A DNA stretch of 64,000 nt from Thalassobium sp. R2A62 (lineage in GTDB: Bacteria > Pseudomonadota > Alphaproteobacteria > Rhodobacterales > Rhodobacteraceae), in assembly GCF_000161835.1 (NCBI RefSeq), contig NZ_GG697169.2, positions 295,852 to 359,851 of the forward strand. The letters run 5' to 3'. Both the position numbers and the translations under genes were made by a program. The notes below the pieces were generated by a model. The model was not told the origin of the DNA and made no database searches. It worked only from the letters and a program-made list of their open reading frames with translations. This document shows, piece by piece, positions 42,039 to 52,450 of the stretch; positions within the stretch are counted from its first letter, which is position 1; every line of letters begins with the position of its first letter.

Positions 42039-43526
42039 ATGAGCTTTACCCTCGCAATCGTGGGACGACCAAATGTGGGAAAGTCCACTCTTTTCAACCG
42101 TTTGGTGGGAAAACGTCTGGCGTTGGTTGATGACCAACCCGGCGTAACGCGTGATTTGCGCGAAGGCGAAGCACGTCTAGCTGACCTGCGATTCACAGTA
42201 ATCGACACGGCGGGTCTAGAAGAGGCGACTGACGAAAGCCTACAGGGCCGGATGCGCAAGCTGACCGAACGTGCGGTTGATATGGCGGATGTCTGTCTGT
42301 TTATGATCGATGCGCGCGCTGGCGTTCTGCCTGCGGACGAGGTCTTTGCTGACATTCTGCGCCGTCGAGCGTCCAAGGTTATTCTGGCGGCAAACAAAGG
42401 CGAAGGCAAAGCAGCCGACGCTGGTGTAATCGAGGCTTATTCACTGGGCCTGGGCGAACCTCTTCGCCTTTCTGCTGAGCACGGCGAGGGCATGGCTGAA
42501 CTGCTGTCCGAACTGATGCCCATCTCTGATGCATTTGCTGAAGAGGCTGCGCGTCAGGACGAAGAAGCCTCAATCGAGATCGACGTCGATGTGTTTGACG
42601 ACGAAGACGAAGAGAACATTCCTGAGGTCCGCCCGATCACTGCGTCAAAACCGCTTCAGATCGCGGTCGTGGGTCGCCCTAACGCGGGCAAATCAACGTT
42701 GATCAACCAAATTTTGGGCGAGGACCGCCTGTTGACCGGTCCAGAGGCGGGCATCACCCGTGATGCTATTTCGCTGCGTACGGAATGGGACGGAACCCAT
42801 GTGCGTATCTTTGATACGGCAGGCATGCGCAAACGTGCCAAAGTGCAAGACAAGCTGGAAAAACTGAGTGTATCAGACGGCCTGCGTGCTGTTAAATTTG
42901 CCGAAGTTGTCGTTGTCCTACTGGATGTTGAAATCCCGTTTGAACAACAGGATTTGCGTATCGCGGATTTGGCTGAACGTGAAGGCCGAGCGGTCGTCGT
43001 CGCGGTCAACAAGTGGGACATCGAGGGCGAAAAGCAGGCCAAACTCAAGGACTTGCGCGAGAGCTTTGAACGGCTTTTGCCGCAATTGCGAGGCGCGCCT
43101 CTGGTGACTGTTTCCGCAAAAACGGGGCGTGGTCTCGACCGTTTGCACGACGCGATCCTGCGCGCCCATGACACATGGAACCGCCGTGTTCCGACCTCGG
43201 CACTTAATCGCTGGCTCGCTGGTATGACCGAGGCACACCCGCCCCCCGCACCAGGCGGCCGCCGGATCAAAATGCGTTACGCCACACAGGTGAAAACGCG
43301 GCCTCCGGGCTTTGTCGTGATGTGTAGTTTCCCTGACAAGCTACCTGCGAGCTACACGCGCTATCTGGTCAATGGACTGCGCGAGGATTTTGATATGCCG
43401 GGCACGCCGATCCGTCTGCACATGCGATCTCAAGCGGATCAAAACCCCTACAAAGGGCGCAAAAAGACGATGCCATCACGGCTGCGCAAGCACCTCGGCG
43501 CGCACAAGCAAAAACCGCAGAGTTAA
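42039..43526 (+). CDS. der: Ribosome-assembly GTPase Der (EngA)
   Basis: A 495-residue tandem GTPase. Domain 1 has [16 protein letters not shown] at residues 8-23; domain 2 has [16 protein letters not shown] at about 211-226, each with a DTAG-type G3. A KH-like domain follows ([19 protein letters not shown], about 405-425) and a basic C-terminal tail. Der is essential for 50S ribosomal subunit maturation. The acidic linker between the two G domains is long ([20 protein letters not shown]). Confidence 0.97.
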   Translation: MSFTLAIVGRPNVGKSTLFNRLVGKRLALVDDQPGVTRDLREGEARLADLRFTVIDTAGLEEATDESLQGRMRKLTERAVDMADVCLFMIDARAGVLPADEVFADILRRRASKVILAANKGEGKAADAGVIEAYSLGLGEPLRLSAEHGEGMAELLSELMPISDAFAEEAARQDEEASIEIDVDVFDDEDEENIPEVRPITASKPLQIAVVGRPNAGKSTLINQILGEDRLLTGPEAGITRDAISLRTEWDGTHVRIFDTAGMRKRAKVQDKLEKLSVSDGLRAVKFAEVVVVLLDVEIPFEQQDLRIADLAEREGRAVVVAVNKWDIEGEKQAKLKDLRESFERLLPQLRGAPLVTVSAKTGRGLDRLHDAILRAHDTWNRRVPTSALNRWLAGMTEAHPPPAPGGRRIKMRYATQVKTRPPGFVVMCSFPDKLPASYTRYLVNGLREDFDMPGTPIRLHMRSQADQNPYKGRKKTMPSRLRKHLGAHKQKPQS

Positions 43527-43530
43527 CGCG

Positions 43531-44238
43531 TCATGTTCTATGGCGAGTGGCGCTGGCTCCCACCAACAGGACCAGCACCCCGCCCATGGCGAGCCATGCA
43601 ATCGCGGGTGTGGCGGTCCAATTCGCGGCGATAATCCCGACCAGCGCCCAGATCACCGCGCCTGCGTATTCTGGAATGCCGCGTTTTCGGGTCATAACGC
43701 TAAGCGCGATGACTAGAGCGATGGCGACTGCAATGATTGCCCAGCCAAATCCACCAAAAATAATGCCATAGCCTGCGCCTAAACTGGCGAGCGAAACTTG
43801 GCACGCGGCGGTGAGCCATCCAGCATAAAGCGCTACAGGTGCCTGAAACCACCATCGGTCCGTGCGGGGCGCCCTGAGCACTGCCATGACGGCTAGGCCG
43901 AGCATGGCCCAGATCAGGACGGTCGCCCATTCAGCGGATGCGTTTGCGACAGCCAACCACGGTGTCCCGATCAGCAATGACCCAATCAGCCATGGGCGTG
44001 CCACGTTCCAACCCGCATCATCGTGACGATAGAGCAGGCCAAAGACGGCAGAGACAACTAGCCATGTGTAGATCAGTCCCCAAATACCAAAGGCCCACCC
44101 AGCCGGTTGGGATGGTGGGTCAACCTGCGGAACAGGCAATTGATCTACGGTAAATCCCGAAAATGGCGGGATGACGAACGGGGACAAAACAAAAGTTGCT
44201 GTGACCACCGCGAGAGTGAGTGCATATATTCTAGTCAT
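43531..44238 (-). CDS. TspO/MBR-like integral membrane protein
   Basis: A 235-residue protein with about eight hydrophobic segments. PAGWAFGIWGLIYTWLVVS, WFQAPVALYAGWLTAACQV and RRGIPEYAGAVIWALVGI resemble the tryptophan-rich PxxWxFGxxW pattern of TspO/MBR-like proteins, but it is longer than classic TspO (about 160). The function of such proteins is not settled; TspO itself binds porphyrins and cholesterol. The ATG at 44238 gives a natural N-terminus; the upstream extension of the frame is not protein-like. It converges on der with a gap of four bases. Confidence 0.6.
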   Translation of the reverse strand: MTRIYALTLAVVTATFVLSPFVIPPFSGFTVDQLPVPQVDPPSQPAGWAFGIWGLIYTWLVVSAVFGLLYRHDDAGWNVARPWLIGSLLIGTPWLAVANASAEWATVLIWAMLGLAVMAVLRAPRTDRWWFQAPVALYAGWLTAACQVSLASLGAGYGIIFGGFGWAIIAVAIALVIALSVMTRKRGIPEYAGAVIWALVGIIAANWTATPAIAWLAMGGVLVLLVGASATRHRT

Positions 44239-44345
44239 ACAAGTAGAACGTCCCAAGATGCGTTTTGGTTCATTTTTGAGAAAAAGACACCGCGCGTGAC
44301 CAAAGGGCAAGGCCCAAGACTGGTCATCGTATTGGGAGCATTTGA

Positions 44346-45593
44346 ATGAAGCGTATCGCGATTTTTTGTGACGGCACATGGAACCGCCATGATGCCAAAG
44401 ATCAAACGAACGTCGTCAAACTGGCGCGGTGCGTTCGGCACACGGATGACGACGGTACGCAGCAGGTCGTGTTCTATTATCCTGGCGTTGGCACAGGACG
44501 TGGAACCAACGCCTTTGCACGCTGGACAGATAAACTTTTAGGCGGGGCCTTTGGTTGGGGCGTCATGGCCGTGATCAAAGAGGCGTATCGCGCTCTCATT
44601 TTTGCGTATGAGCCAGGTGATGAGATTTACATTTTCGGTTTTTCGCGTGCGGCTTTTACGGCCCGATCCCTAGTCGGGTTGATCCGGTCATGTGGGATAC
44701 CGACCTAAGACAACCTGCACCGAGTGCCCGAAGCGATCGAACGCTACATTGAGCGGGGCGACAACACCTATCCCGATGATCCGGATATGTGGCGCTTTCG
44801 CGCTGAAATCTCGACGTTCACAGCGACGAGCAAGAAGGAACACGAGTGGCGGCGCAATTTGGGTAGCGATGCGATCTGGTTGGGGATCAACTATCTAGGG
44901 CTCTGGGACACGGTCAAGGCAATGGGCATTCCCAGATTCTTGCCCTTCTCGAAACGCATCAATCATCGGTATGAGTTTCACGATGACAAGCTCTCGAGCA
45001 TGGTCAGTGCCGCACGTCATGCGATCTCGATTGATGAAAAGCGTTCAACATTTCCCAGCTTGGGGCGGGGGAACACGCCTGTTCTGAACGCGGCCTCGTC
45101 CGGAGTTCGGGTGGACGGTCGCGGTTTCGCGGATCAACCGTTTCAACAGTTGTGGTTTGCAGGAAATCACGGATCGGTTGGTGGCGGAGGCAACAAGATC
45201 GGACTGTCCTCAATAACGCTGCGCTGGATGGCGATAGGAGCGCAAAGCGCAGGGTTGGCGTTGTCCGAAGAGGATTTGAATCGTCAGGCGTGGGACATGG
45301 ATGTGCACGAGGACTTGTCCAATGATTTTGGTCCAGCGCCTAGCGCAGGCCAGTGGGTCATGCAAAACTCAGTACGCGAGCGGGACGGACCAACCGATTT
45401 GATGGAATTGTCGCTTGCCGCCTTTGACCGATATGTCGAAGACAACAGTTACCGACCCAATACGCTCGAACATTTGTACGACGAATTATTCAAGCTGGAT
45501 GCCACAGAAAAAACGATGATCCGCGCACAAATGTTGGCCAGAGATGGCGGACGTACGCATTCTCGCAAATCAAACTGTGACGTGGATCAGTAG
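44346..45593 (+). pseudogene. DUF2235 protein interrupted by one stop codon
   Basis: The reading frame encodes a DUF2235 alpha/beta-hydrolase-like protein, opening RIAIFCDGTWNRHDA, with the GFSRAAFTARSLVGLIR nucleophile elbow (Ser in GFSRGA-like form, here GFSRAAF) near residues 98-114. A single in-frame TAA at 44706-44708 sits between GIPT and DNLHRVPEAIERY. No frameshift is needed: the same frame continues to the TAG at 45591. The whole would be 415 residues. The DUF2235 family includes type VI phospholipase effectors (Tle1-like) and other predicted lipases, but no secretion genes are near. Translation could give a truncated 120-residue product. Confidence 0.75.
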
Positions 45594-45612
45594 CGGTCTC
45601 GCCACTGATCCA
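45581..45612. terminator. 14-bp hairpin between convergent DUF2235 and serS genes
   Basis: GTGGATCAGTAGCG (45581-45594) faces CGCCACTGATCCAC (45599-45612) with a 4-base loop and one mismatch. It includes the TAG of the DUF2235 gene. It probably ends transcription from both sides, though no T run follows. Confidence 0.55.
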
Positions 45613-45621
45613 CTCAAGACA

Positions 45622-46914
45622 TTAAGCCAGAACACCCTCAACGGTGATCGAAGTCTTGCCGCCTAGGTACGGTGCCAGCGCGTCGGGCAGGGTGACCGAT
45701 CCATCGGCTTGCTGACCGTTTTCAAGGACGGCGATCAGACAACGGCCAACGGCCAGACCCGATCCATTCAGGGTGTGAACGAACTGTGGTTTGCCACCGC
45801 CCTCAGGCTTGAACCGTGCATTCATACGGCGTGCTTGGAAATCACCCGTCGTCGAGACCGAGCTGATCTCGCGGTATGCGTCTTGGCCAGGCAACCACGC
45901 TTCGATGTCGTAGGTGCGCCGTGCGCCAAATCCCATATCGCCCGTGCACAAGATCACAGTGCGGTACGGAATTTTCAGCGCCTCTAGGATACCCTCGGCA
46001 CAGCCCAGCATCCGTTTTTGTTCGTCGTCAGATGCATCGGGGTGGGTCACCGATACCATTTCGACCTTTTCGAACTGGTGCTGGCGCAACATGCCCGACG
46101 TATCCCGACCAGCCGATCCAGCTTCGGAGCGGAAGCACAGGGTGTGCGCCGTATAGCGACGTGGCAAATAGCTTTGCTCGATCATCTCACCCGCCGCGAT
46201 ATAAGTCAGTGGGACCTCGGATGTCGGGACCAGCCACATGCCTTCGGTGGTGCGGTAGCTGTCTTCGCCGAACTTGGGCAATTTGTCGGTGCCGTACATT
46301 GCCTCGTCACGGACTAGCACAGGCGGAACAGTTTCGATCAGCCCGTTTTTGTCGACATGCGTGTCGATCATAAACTGAGCAATTGCGCGGTTCACACGCG
46401 CCACAGCGCCGGACAGCAGCACAAATCGGCTGCCGGACATCTTGGCGGCTGTCTCAAAATCCATCGACGACGCAACACCTGCGATTTCAAAGTGCTCAAC
46501 CGGCTTGAAATCGAACGCGCGCGGCGTGCCCCAGCGATTGATCTCGACATTGTAACCCTCATCAGCGCCATCAGGCACATCTTCGTAGGGGAGGTTCGGG
46601 ATCACTGCCAAAAGGTCAGTCAGCTCGGCATCTTTGGTCTTGGCGTCTTCGTTCAGCTGCGCAACTTGCGCCTTTTTCTCAGCCACCAAGGCACGCAGAC
46701 GCTCGAATTCGGCGTCGTCGCCACGGCCTTTGGCCGCACCGACTTCTTTGGATGCTTTGTTTTGCTCGGCCTGTGCTGTTTCAGCGGCCAGAATCATCGC
46801 GCGGCGCGCCTCGTCCAACTCCAAAACCTGTGACGACATGGGTGCATCTCCACGGCGGGACAGGGCGGCGTCAAATGCTGCCGGATTGTCGCGGATCGTC
46901 CGGATATCATGCAT
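45622..46914 (-). CDS. serS: Seryl-tRNA synthetase
   Basis: A 430-residue class II synthetase. It starts [11 protein letters not shown] with the N-terminal coiled-coil arm (about 30-100) that grips the tRNA long arm. The catalytic core has motif 2, [26 protein letters not shown], read in parts as [12 protein letters not shown] and RQHQFEKVE, and motif 3 around [17 protein letters not shown] chose the ATG at 46914 rather than 46923 because AAAGGA lies at the better distance and the usual SerS length results. Confidence 0.97.
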   Translation of the reverse strand: MHDIRTIRDNPAAFDAALSRRGDAPMSSQVLELDEARRAMILAAETAQAEQNKASKEVGAAKGRGDDAEFERLRALVAEKKAQVAQLNEDAKTKDAELTDLLAVIPNLPYEDVPDGADEGYNVEINRWGTPRAFDFKPVEHFEIAGVASSMDFETAAKMSGSRFVLLSGAVARVNRAIAQFMIDTHVDKNGLIETVPPVLVRDEAMYGTDKLPKFGEDSYRTTEGMWLVPTSEVPLTYIAAGEMIEQSYLPRRYTAHTLCFRSEAGSAGRDTSGMLRQHQFEKVEMVSVTHPDASDDEQKRMLGCAEGILEALKIPYRTVILCTGDMGFGARRTYDIEAWLPGQDAYREISSVSTTGDFQARRMNARFKPEGGGKPQFVHTLNGSGLAVGRCLIAVLENGQQADGSVTLPDALAPYLGGKTSITVEGVLA

Positions 46915-47079
46915 GGGTCTCATCCTTTGGATTGAACAAATCAGTCGTGACCTTCATATGCCCTAAAGGCACAGGGTTTTGAACAGGTAAATGTAGCGCG
47001 AGGCGTTGCCAATCTGTTGCCCCCCAAGTAACGTGCCGCGACTTTCGCGGGCATGTCCCGCCAACACAGAGGACTTCCC

Positions 47080-47367
47080 ATGCAAGGTGGCGCTTTCGCT
47101 CAATTCATCCCGCTGATCCTGATTTTTGCGATCATGTATTTTCTTCTCATCCGCCCACAGCAGAAAAAGCTGAAAGAGCATCAAGCTATGGTCGAGGCTC
47201 TGCGCCGCGGCGATGAGGTGATCACGGCAGGTGGTCTCGTTGGTAAAGTGACCAAGGTGCGTGACAACGGCGAAGTCGACGTCGAGGTCGCCAAGGGCGT
47301 CAATGTCCGCGTGATCAAGTCTACGATCACGACTGTATTGAACAAGACAGAGCCAGCAAACAGCTGA
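47080..47367 (+). CDS. yajC: Preprotein translocase subunit YajC
   Basis: A 95-residue protein with one N-terminal transmembrane helix (FIPLILIFAIMYFLLIRPQQKK, about 9-30) and a small soluble domain with the GDEVITAGGLVGKV motif. YajC joins SecD and SecF in the holotranslocon. The start at 47080 follows AGAGGAC; an ATG 27 bases earlier lacks one. secD begins 27 bases after its stop. Confidence 0.95.
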   Translation: MQGGAFAQFIPLILIFAIMYFLLIRPQQKKLKEHQAMVEALRRGDEVITAGGLVGKVTKVRDNGEVDVEVAKGVNVRVIKSTITTVLNKTEPANS

Positions 47368-47394
47368 TCCATCGCTGACCGTTAGGGGCGCAAT

Positions 47395-49059
47395 ATGCTT
47401 CAGATTGACCTATGGAAGCGGGTGGCCATTTGGCTGACGATCGCCGCTGGCCTTCTTCTTGCGTTGCCTAACGGGTTCTACACCCGTGTTGAGGCGCACA
47501 ATGATGCGAATACGCAAATCGAGTTGGGGATCACCAATGCCCAAGTTGAAGCCGACGCATCGCTGTGGCCGTCATTTTTGCCGTCTGGTTTGGTTAACCT
47601 AGGGCTCGACCTTCGGGGCGGGGCGCATTTGTTGGCCGAAGTCAAAGTTGAAGACGTCTACGCCGCACGTATGACGGCGACATGGCCAGAGGTTGTTGAT
47701 GTACTGAGGTCCGAGCGGGCGACATTTGGCACAATCCGCTTGCAAGACAGCGCACCTGACGAGTTGGTTGTTCGGATCGGTGAAGAAGCTGGCGTGCCAC
47801 GGGCACTGGAATTGGTGCGCGGTCTTGCGCGCCCTGTTGTGTCGCTGACGGGGGCGGGTGCCTCTGACATTGATGTACGGGCCGAGGGTAACAACATCAT
47901 CGTCACTTTGTCCGAGGCTGAACGTTTGGCAACCGATGAACGCACGATGCAGCAATCGCTGGAAATCATCCGCCGCCGGATTGACGAGGTTGGGACACGC
48001 GAACCTACGATCCAACGTCAGGGTGCCCAGCGTATCCTTGTTCAGGTCCCCGGTGTTGGTTCGGCGCAAGAAGTCAAAGACATTATTGGAACTACGGCAC
48101 AGCTGACGTTCCAGCCAGTTGTTGGTCGCACAGGTAGCGCCGATGCGGACGCTGGCAGCTCTGCAAACGAAATCATCCCATCGCTGGACGAAGAGGGCGT
48201 GTTCTATATCCTTGAGCGGACCCCGGTTGTCACTGGCGAAGAATTGGTCGATGCACAGCCCGCCTTTGACCAAAATGGACGTCCAGCAGTTAACTTCCGC
48301 TTTAACCCGACGGGCGCGCGAAAGTTTGGTGATTACACGGCCGAGAACATTGGCTCGCCCTTTGCGATCGTTTTGGATGACGAAGTTATCTCAGCCCCCA
48401 CGATCCAATCACATATTCCGGGCGGTTCGGGCATCATCACAGGTAACTTCTCAGTAGAGGAAAGTACGTCGCTGGCTGTGTTGCTGCGCGCTGGTGCATT
48501 GCCTGCCGAGCTGACCTTCCTTGAGGAACGCACAATTGGTCCAGAGTTGGGCCAAGACAGCATCGACGCAGGTCGCATCGCATGTCTGGTGGCATTTGCA
48601 GCCGTGCTGTTCTTTATGTTCCTAAGCTACGGGTTGTTTGGATTGTTTGCCAACGTCGCGTTGATCATCAACGTCGGGCTGATCTTTGGATTACTAAGCC
48701 TGATTGGCGCGACACTGACGCTGCCGGGGATCGCGGGTATCGTTCTCACGATCGGTATGGCCGTTGATGCAAACGTGCTAATTTTTGAACGTATCCGAGA
48801 AGAGCTGAAGACTGCCAAAGGCCCCGCACGAGCGATCGAGCTAGGCTATGAAAAGGCGCTGTCGGCTATTTTGGATGCGAACATCACCACATTCATCACT
48901 GCTGTGATCCTGTTCGCAATGGGCTCGGGCCCAGTGCGCGGCTTTGCTATTACGTTGGGTCTGGGCATCCTCACATCGGTCTTTACGGCGATCTTTGTGA
49001 CACGACTGTTGGTCGTGATCTGGTTTGAACGCCGTCGCCCTAAGACGATCGAGGTTTGA
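47395..49059 (+). CDS. secD: Protein translocase subunit SecD
   Basis: A 554-residue membrane protein with an N-terminal helix, a large periplasmic P1 region (LDLRGGAHLLAEV, then ILVQVPGVGSAQEVKDIIG) and five C-terminal helices containing GIAGIVLTIGMAVDANVLIFERIREE, the motif of the SecD/SecF RND-related proton channel. It pulls exported proteins across the inner membrane using the proton gradient. A strong AGGGGCG site precedes it. It is followed by secF with a one-base gap. Confidence 0.97.
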   Translation: MLQIDLWKRVAIWLTIAAGLLLALPNGFYTRVEAHNDANTQIELGITNAQVEADASLWPSFLPSGLVNLGLDLRGGAHLLAEVKVEDVYAARMTATWPEVVDVLRSERATFGTIRLQDSAPDELVVRIGEEAGVPRALELVRGLARPVVSLTGAGASDIDVRAEGNNIIVTLSEAERLATDERTMQQSLEIIRRRIDEVGTREPTIQRQGAQRILVQVPGVGSAQEVKDIIGTTAQLTFQPVVGRTGSADADAGSSANEIIPSLDEEGVFYILERTPVVTGEELVDAQPAFDQNGRPAVNFRFNPTGARKFGDYTAENIGSPFAIVLDDEVISAPTIQSHIPGGSGIITGNFSVEESTSLAVLLRAGALPAELTFLEERTIGPELGQDSIDAGRIACLVAFAAVLFFMFLSYGLFGLFANVALIINVGLIFGLLSLIGATLTLPGIAGIVLTIGMAVDANVLIFERIREELKTAKGPARAIELGYEKALSAILDANITTFITAVILFAMGSGPVRGFAITLGLGILTSVFTAIFVTRLLVVIWFERRRPKTIEV

Positions 49060-49060
49060 T

Positions 49061-50035
49061 ATGCGCCTGAGACTGGTTCCGGAAACAACAAACTGGGATT
49101 TCTTTTCCCGCTCGAAACTCTGGTTGGGCATTTCGGCCCTGATGATGGTGCTGGCATTTGCGTCGTTCATGATCCAAGGGCTGAACTTTGGCATCGATTT
49201 TAAGGGCGGCACGACGATCCGGACCCAATCGACTGAGGCTGTTGACGTGGGTGTTTACCGCGATGCGATTGAGGCGCTCGATTTGGGCGACATCACAATC
49301 ACCCAAGTTTTTGACCCGACTTTTGGTCCAGACAAGCACGTCACGATGCTCCGTATCCAAGCCCAAGAAGGCGAGGAATCCGTTGGAAATGCGCTGGTCA
49401 CTAACGTCGGCACAGCATTGTTGGCTGTCGACCCCGGATTGCAGCTGCCTTTTGCTTCTGTTGAATCTGTGGGCCCAAAGGTGTCAGGCGAATTGATCAA
49501 GACAGCCGTAATTGCTGTGCTCTTGGCCATTGCTGCGGTTCTGATCTACATCTGGCTCCGGTTCGAATGGCAGTTCGCATTGGGTGCTGTTGCAGCGCTT
49601 GTGCACGACGTGATCCTGACGATTGGCGTCTTTTCAGCAGTACAGATCAAATTTGACCTTGCGATTATTGCGGCTTTGCTGACGATCGTTGGTTATTCGT
49701 TGAATGACACTGTTGTTGTCTTTGACCGTGTTCGTGAAAACCTGCGGAAATACAAAAAGAAGGACCTAAAAGAGGTTCTAAACCTTTCGATCAACGAAAC
49801 ACTGTCGCGGACGGTGATGACCTCGGTCACCACGTTGCTCGCGCTTGTGTCGCTCTACGTGCTGGGTGGCGACGTGATCCGAGGCTTTGTTTTCGCGATG
49901 ATCTGGGGCGTCATTGTAGGCACCTATTCATCGGTGTTTGTAGCCTCGGCGATGCTGTTGTGGTTGGGCGTCAAACGTGACTGGTCCAAGCAAGACAATA
50001 ACCCAGTTGGGCAGTTCGGAAACGTAGACGCCTGA
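49061..50035 (+). CDS. secF: Protein translocase subunit SecF
   Basis: A 324-residue partner of SecD. It shows the LNFGIDFKGGTTI opening motif after the first helix and the C-terminal SLNDTVVVFDRVRENLRKYKK and SRTVMTSVTTLLALVSL helices of the SecF family. The ATG at 49061, one base after the secD stop, gives the normal length. Confidence 0.96.
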   Translation: MRLRLVPETTNWDFFSRSKLWLGISALMMVLAFASFMIQGLNFGIDFKGGTTIRTQSTEAVDVGVYRDAIEALDLGDITITQVFDPTFGPDKHVTMLRIQAQEGEESVGNALVTNVGTALLAVDPGLQLPFASVESVGPKVSGELIKTAVIAVLLAIAAVLIYIWLRFEWQFALGAVAALVHDVILTIGVFSAVQIKFDLAIIAALLTIVGYSLNDTVVVFDRVRENLRKYKKKDLKEVLNLSINETLSRTVMTSVTTLLALVSLYVLGGDVIRGFVFAMIWGVIVGTYSSVFVASAMLLWLGVKRDWSKQDNNPVGQFGNVDA

Positions 50036-50036
50036 T

Positions 50037-50771
50037 ATGGATTGGATGACCCCCGATCTCATGTGGTTGATCGGTGGGGCCATCGCCGCAGGACTTTTGC
50101 GTGGGTTCGCTGAATTCGGCACGGCGATGATTTTCTTGCCTGTGGTGGGGCAGGTACTTGATCCCTTTGCTGCTGTCACCGTTTTGCTCATCATGGATCT
50201 CGTTGGCCCACTACCAGCCATTCCTCGGGCGCTGCGCGATGGGCACCCTGCGGATGTAACCCGTCTTGTCTCTGCAATGGTTCTGACTGTGCCAATCGGT
50301 GTTATGATCCTTGCCTATATTAGTCCCGAGAGCTTTCGCTATCTTGTCGCTTTGATCTCGTTAACCCTATTGATTTGCTTGATCTCTGGTCTGCGGTACC
50401 GTGGGACATTGATGAAACCAATGATCTACGGCACAGGGGCTGCATCTGGCCTGCTGGCAGGATCTGCGGGCATCCCCGGACCTCCTGTGATCCTGCTTTA
50501 TATGGCGTCGCCGCATCCCGCATCTGTTGTCCGTGCGAACAACACGGTCTTTCGGTTGCTTTCGGATGTGGTCATTTTGTTCGTGCTGGCGTTGTTTGGT
50601 CATCTGGTTTTGTCCGCTGTTGGCACTGGTGTTTTCCTAATCGTGCCCTACCTGTTAGCCAATCTGGTGGGCGCTGCTATTTTCCGACCAGAACTGGAAA
50701 AGGCGTACCGCGTGGTGGCCTATTTGATCATTGCGGCCTCGGCTCTGTCGAGCTTGCCGTTTTTCGACTAA
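50037..50771 (+). CDS. TauE/SafE-family permease (second copy)
   Basis: A 244-residue protein with about seven or eight hydrophobic helices and TauE/SafE features, with a GLLAGSAGIPGPPVILLY motif in the second half. It is less glycine-rich than the first family member at 13013 and may transport a different anion. It begins one base after the secF stop, inside a housekeeping cluster, so it is probably cotranscribed with secDF. Substrate unknown. Confidence 0.82.
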   Translation: MDWMTPDLMWLIGGAIAAGLLRGFAEFGTAMIFLPVVGQVLDPFAAVTVLLIMDLVGPLPAIPRALRDGHPADVTRLVSAMVLTVPIGVMILAYISPESFRYLVALISLTLLICLISGLRYRGTLMKPMIYGTGAASGLLAGSAGIPGPPVILLYMASPHPASVVRANNTVFRLLSDVVILFVLALFGHLVLSAVGTGVFLIVPYLLANLVGAAIFRPELEKAYRVVAYLIIAASALSSLPFFD

Positions 50772-50781
50772 AGGACAAAGA

Positions 50782-51138
50782 ATGCGCCTGAACGAAGTCA
50801 CATATACCGACGCCCAACCGATTGATGGCTACGGGCCGGGGTTCTTCCGCGTGGGCGGGGCGATCGTCAACGGGCACGTTATCGTGGCTCCTACTGGCGC
50901 GGGTATTTGGCAGGGGTTCGACGATCTTGCGCCGCTGTTGGAAATGGCAGACCAACTAGATGTCTTGTTTGTCGGAACTGGCGCTGAAATCGCCCATATA
51001 CCTGCAGAGATGCGCCAGACGCTCGAAGATGCAGGTGTCGGCGTCGAGGTGATGAACTCTCCGTCGGCCTGTCGTACCTATAACGTTCTGTTGTCCGAGG
51101 GGCGTCGTATCGCGGCAGCCCTGATTGCGGTTAGCTAG
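50782..51138 (+). CDS. Mth938-like (NDUFAF3/DUF498) protein
   Basis: A 118-residue protein of the Mth938-like fold, with FFRVGGAIVNGHVIVAPTG and a FVGTGAEIAHIPAEMRQTLE stretch. The eukaryotic relative NDUFAF3 is a complex I assembly factor, and bacterial copies often sit beside secDF and ccm genes as here. The ATG at 50782 follows AAAGGACAAAG. Confidence 0.88.
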   Translation: MRLNEVTYTDAQPIDGYGPGFFRVGGAIVNGHVIVAPTGAGIWQGFDDLAPLLEMADQLDVLFVGTGAEIAHIPAEMRQTLEDAGVGVEVMNSPSACRTYNVLLSEGRRIAAALIAVS

Positions 51139-51141
51139 CCC

Positions 51142-51756
51142 GTGCTGCGTGTCTCTGACTTGTCCGTGGCCCGTGGTGGTCGGCGTATTCTCAGCGATCT
51201 GTCGTTTGAGGTTTCGGCAGGCGAGGCTTTGATCTTGCGCGGTGCAAATGGAGTGGGCAAGACCTCGCTCTTGCGCACTCTCGCAGGATTGCAATCACCA
51301 GTGAGCGGACAAGTTGAATATGCCGAAGACACAGCCGCCTATGCCAGCCATGCGGACGGTGTAAAGGCAACTTTGAGCGTTACCGAGAACCTTGCGTTTT
51401 GGGCGCAAACCTATGGGGGAACTCTGGGCCCATCAGTGTTCAAGCGCTTTGACCTCGAAGATTTGCGCGACCGTGCGGCTGGAACCCTTTCAGCGGGGCA
51501 AAAGCGCCGTGTAGGATTGGCGCGGTTGGCCGTGTTGAACCGCCCGCTTTGGCTATTGGACGAACCGACCGTGTCGTTGGATCGGTTTTCGGTCAAACTG
51601 TTCGAGGATATGCTGACAGCTGATCATTTGGCCAAAGGCGGCGCTGCGGTGATCGCAACCCATATCGACTTGGACATTCCGGCCAGAACGCTGGATCTGG
51701 ATGCCTTTGCGACGGACACGCCGCTTGATGCAGATACGGATGAGGCATTCCTTTGA
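51142..51756 (+). CDS. ccmA: Heme exporter ATPase CcmA
   Basis: A 204-residue ABC ATPase of cytochrome c maturation, with Walker A RGANGVGKTSLLRTLAG (34-50), signature LSAGQKRRVGLARL and Walker B LWLLDEPTVSLD. With CcmB, CcmC and CcmD it drives release of holo-CcmE. The start codon is a GTG at 51142, three bases after the previous stop, with no clear ribosome binding site, so it depends on coupling. Its stop overlaps the ccmB start. Confidence 0.94.
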   Translation: MLRVSDLSVARGGRRILSDLSFEVSAGEALILRGANGVGKTSLLRTLAGLQSPVSGQVEYAEDTAAYASHADGVKATLSVTENLAFWAQTYGGTLGPSVFKRFDLEDLRDRAAGTLSAGQKRRVGLARLAVLNRPLWLLDEPTVSLDRFSVKLFEDMLTADHLAKGGAAVIATHIDLDIPARTLDLDAFATDTPLDADTDEAFL

Positions 51757-52409
51757 TCGCACTTTTGCTTCGCGATATTCGCCTTGCGATCAGGGCAGGG
51801 GGCGGCTTTGGCCTTGGGCTCGCGTTCTTCTTGATCCTTGTGGTGCTGGTTCCCTTTGGTGTGGGCCCCGAGACCCAAGTGCTTGCACGAATTGCTCCGG
51901 GCATCCTTTGGGTCGGTGCAATGTTGGCGGCACTCTTGACGCTTGACCGTCTCTTTGCACTTGATTTCGAGGATGGTGCGCTCGGACTTTTGGCCCTCGC
52001 TCCCATCCCGCTCGAGACCGTGGCCGTGGCCAAGGCTGCCGCGCACTGGCTGACGACAGGATTGCCGCTTGCGGTCGCGGCCCCGTTGTTGGGGCTCTTG
52101 TTGCAACTGCCGTCTGGTGCCTTTGTTCCATTGTTTGTATCGCTGTTGGTCGGAACACCGGCGCTGTCGATGATTGGTACCTTTGGCGCAGGGCTCACCG
52201 TTGGCGTGAAACGTGGTGGCCTGTTGATGTCACTGTTGGTTCTACCGCTTTATGCGCCAACTCTTATTTTCGGTGCAGAAGCTGTGCGCCGCGCGGCTGA
52301 TGGTTTGGCCTACACAACCCCGCTTATTTTGCTTGGTGCGATCAGTCTTGCCTGCATCGCCTTGTTACCTTTTGCCACTGCCGCGACACTTCGGATCAAT
52401 CTACGTTGA
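51753..52409 (+). CDS. ccmB: Heme exporter permease CcmB
   Basis: A 218-residue protein with six hydrophobic helices. LLLRDIRLAIRAGGG at the start and the FEDGALGLLALAPIPLE loop match CcmB. It forms the ABC complex with CcmA. Its ATG-equivalent start (TTG at 51753) overlaps the ccmA stop by four bases. Confidence 0.93.
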   Translation: MIALLLRDIRLAIRAGGGFGLGLAFFLILVVLVPFGVGPETQVLARIAPGILWVGAMLAALLTLDRLFALDFEDGALGLLALAPIPLETVAVAKAAAHWLTTGLPLAVAAPLLGLLLQLPSGAFVPLFVSLLVGTPALSMIGTFGAGLTVGVKRGGLLMSLLVLPLYAPTLIFGAEAVRRAADGLAYTTPLILLGAISLACIALLPFATAATLRINLR

Positions 52410-52450
52410 CCTGGGTTGAGGCCCAAAGAACAGAGCGCTAGGAAATAACT

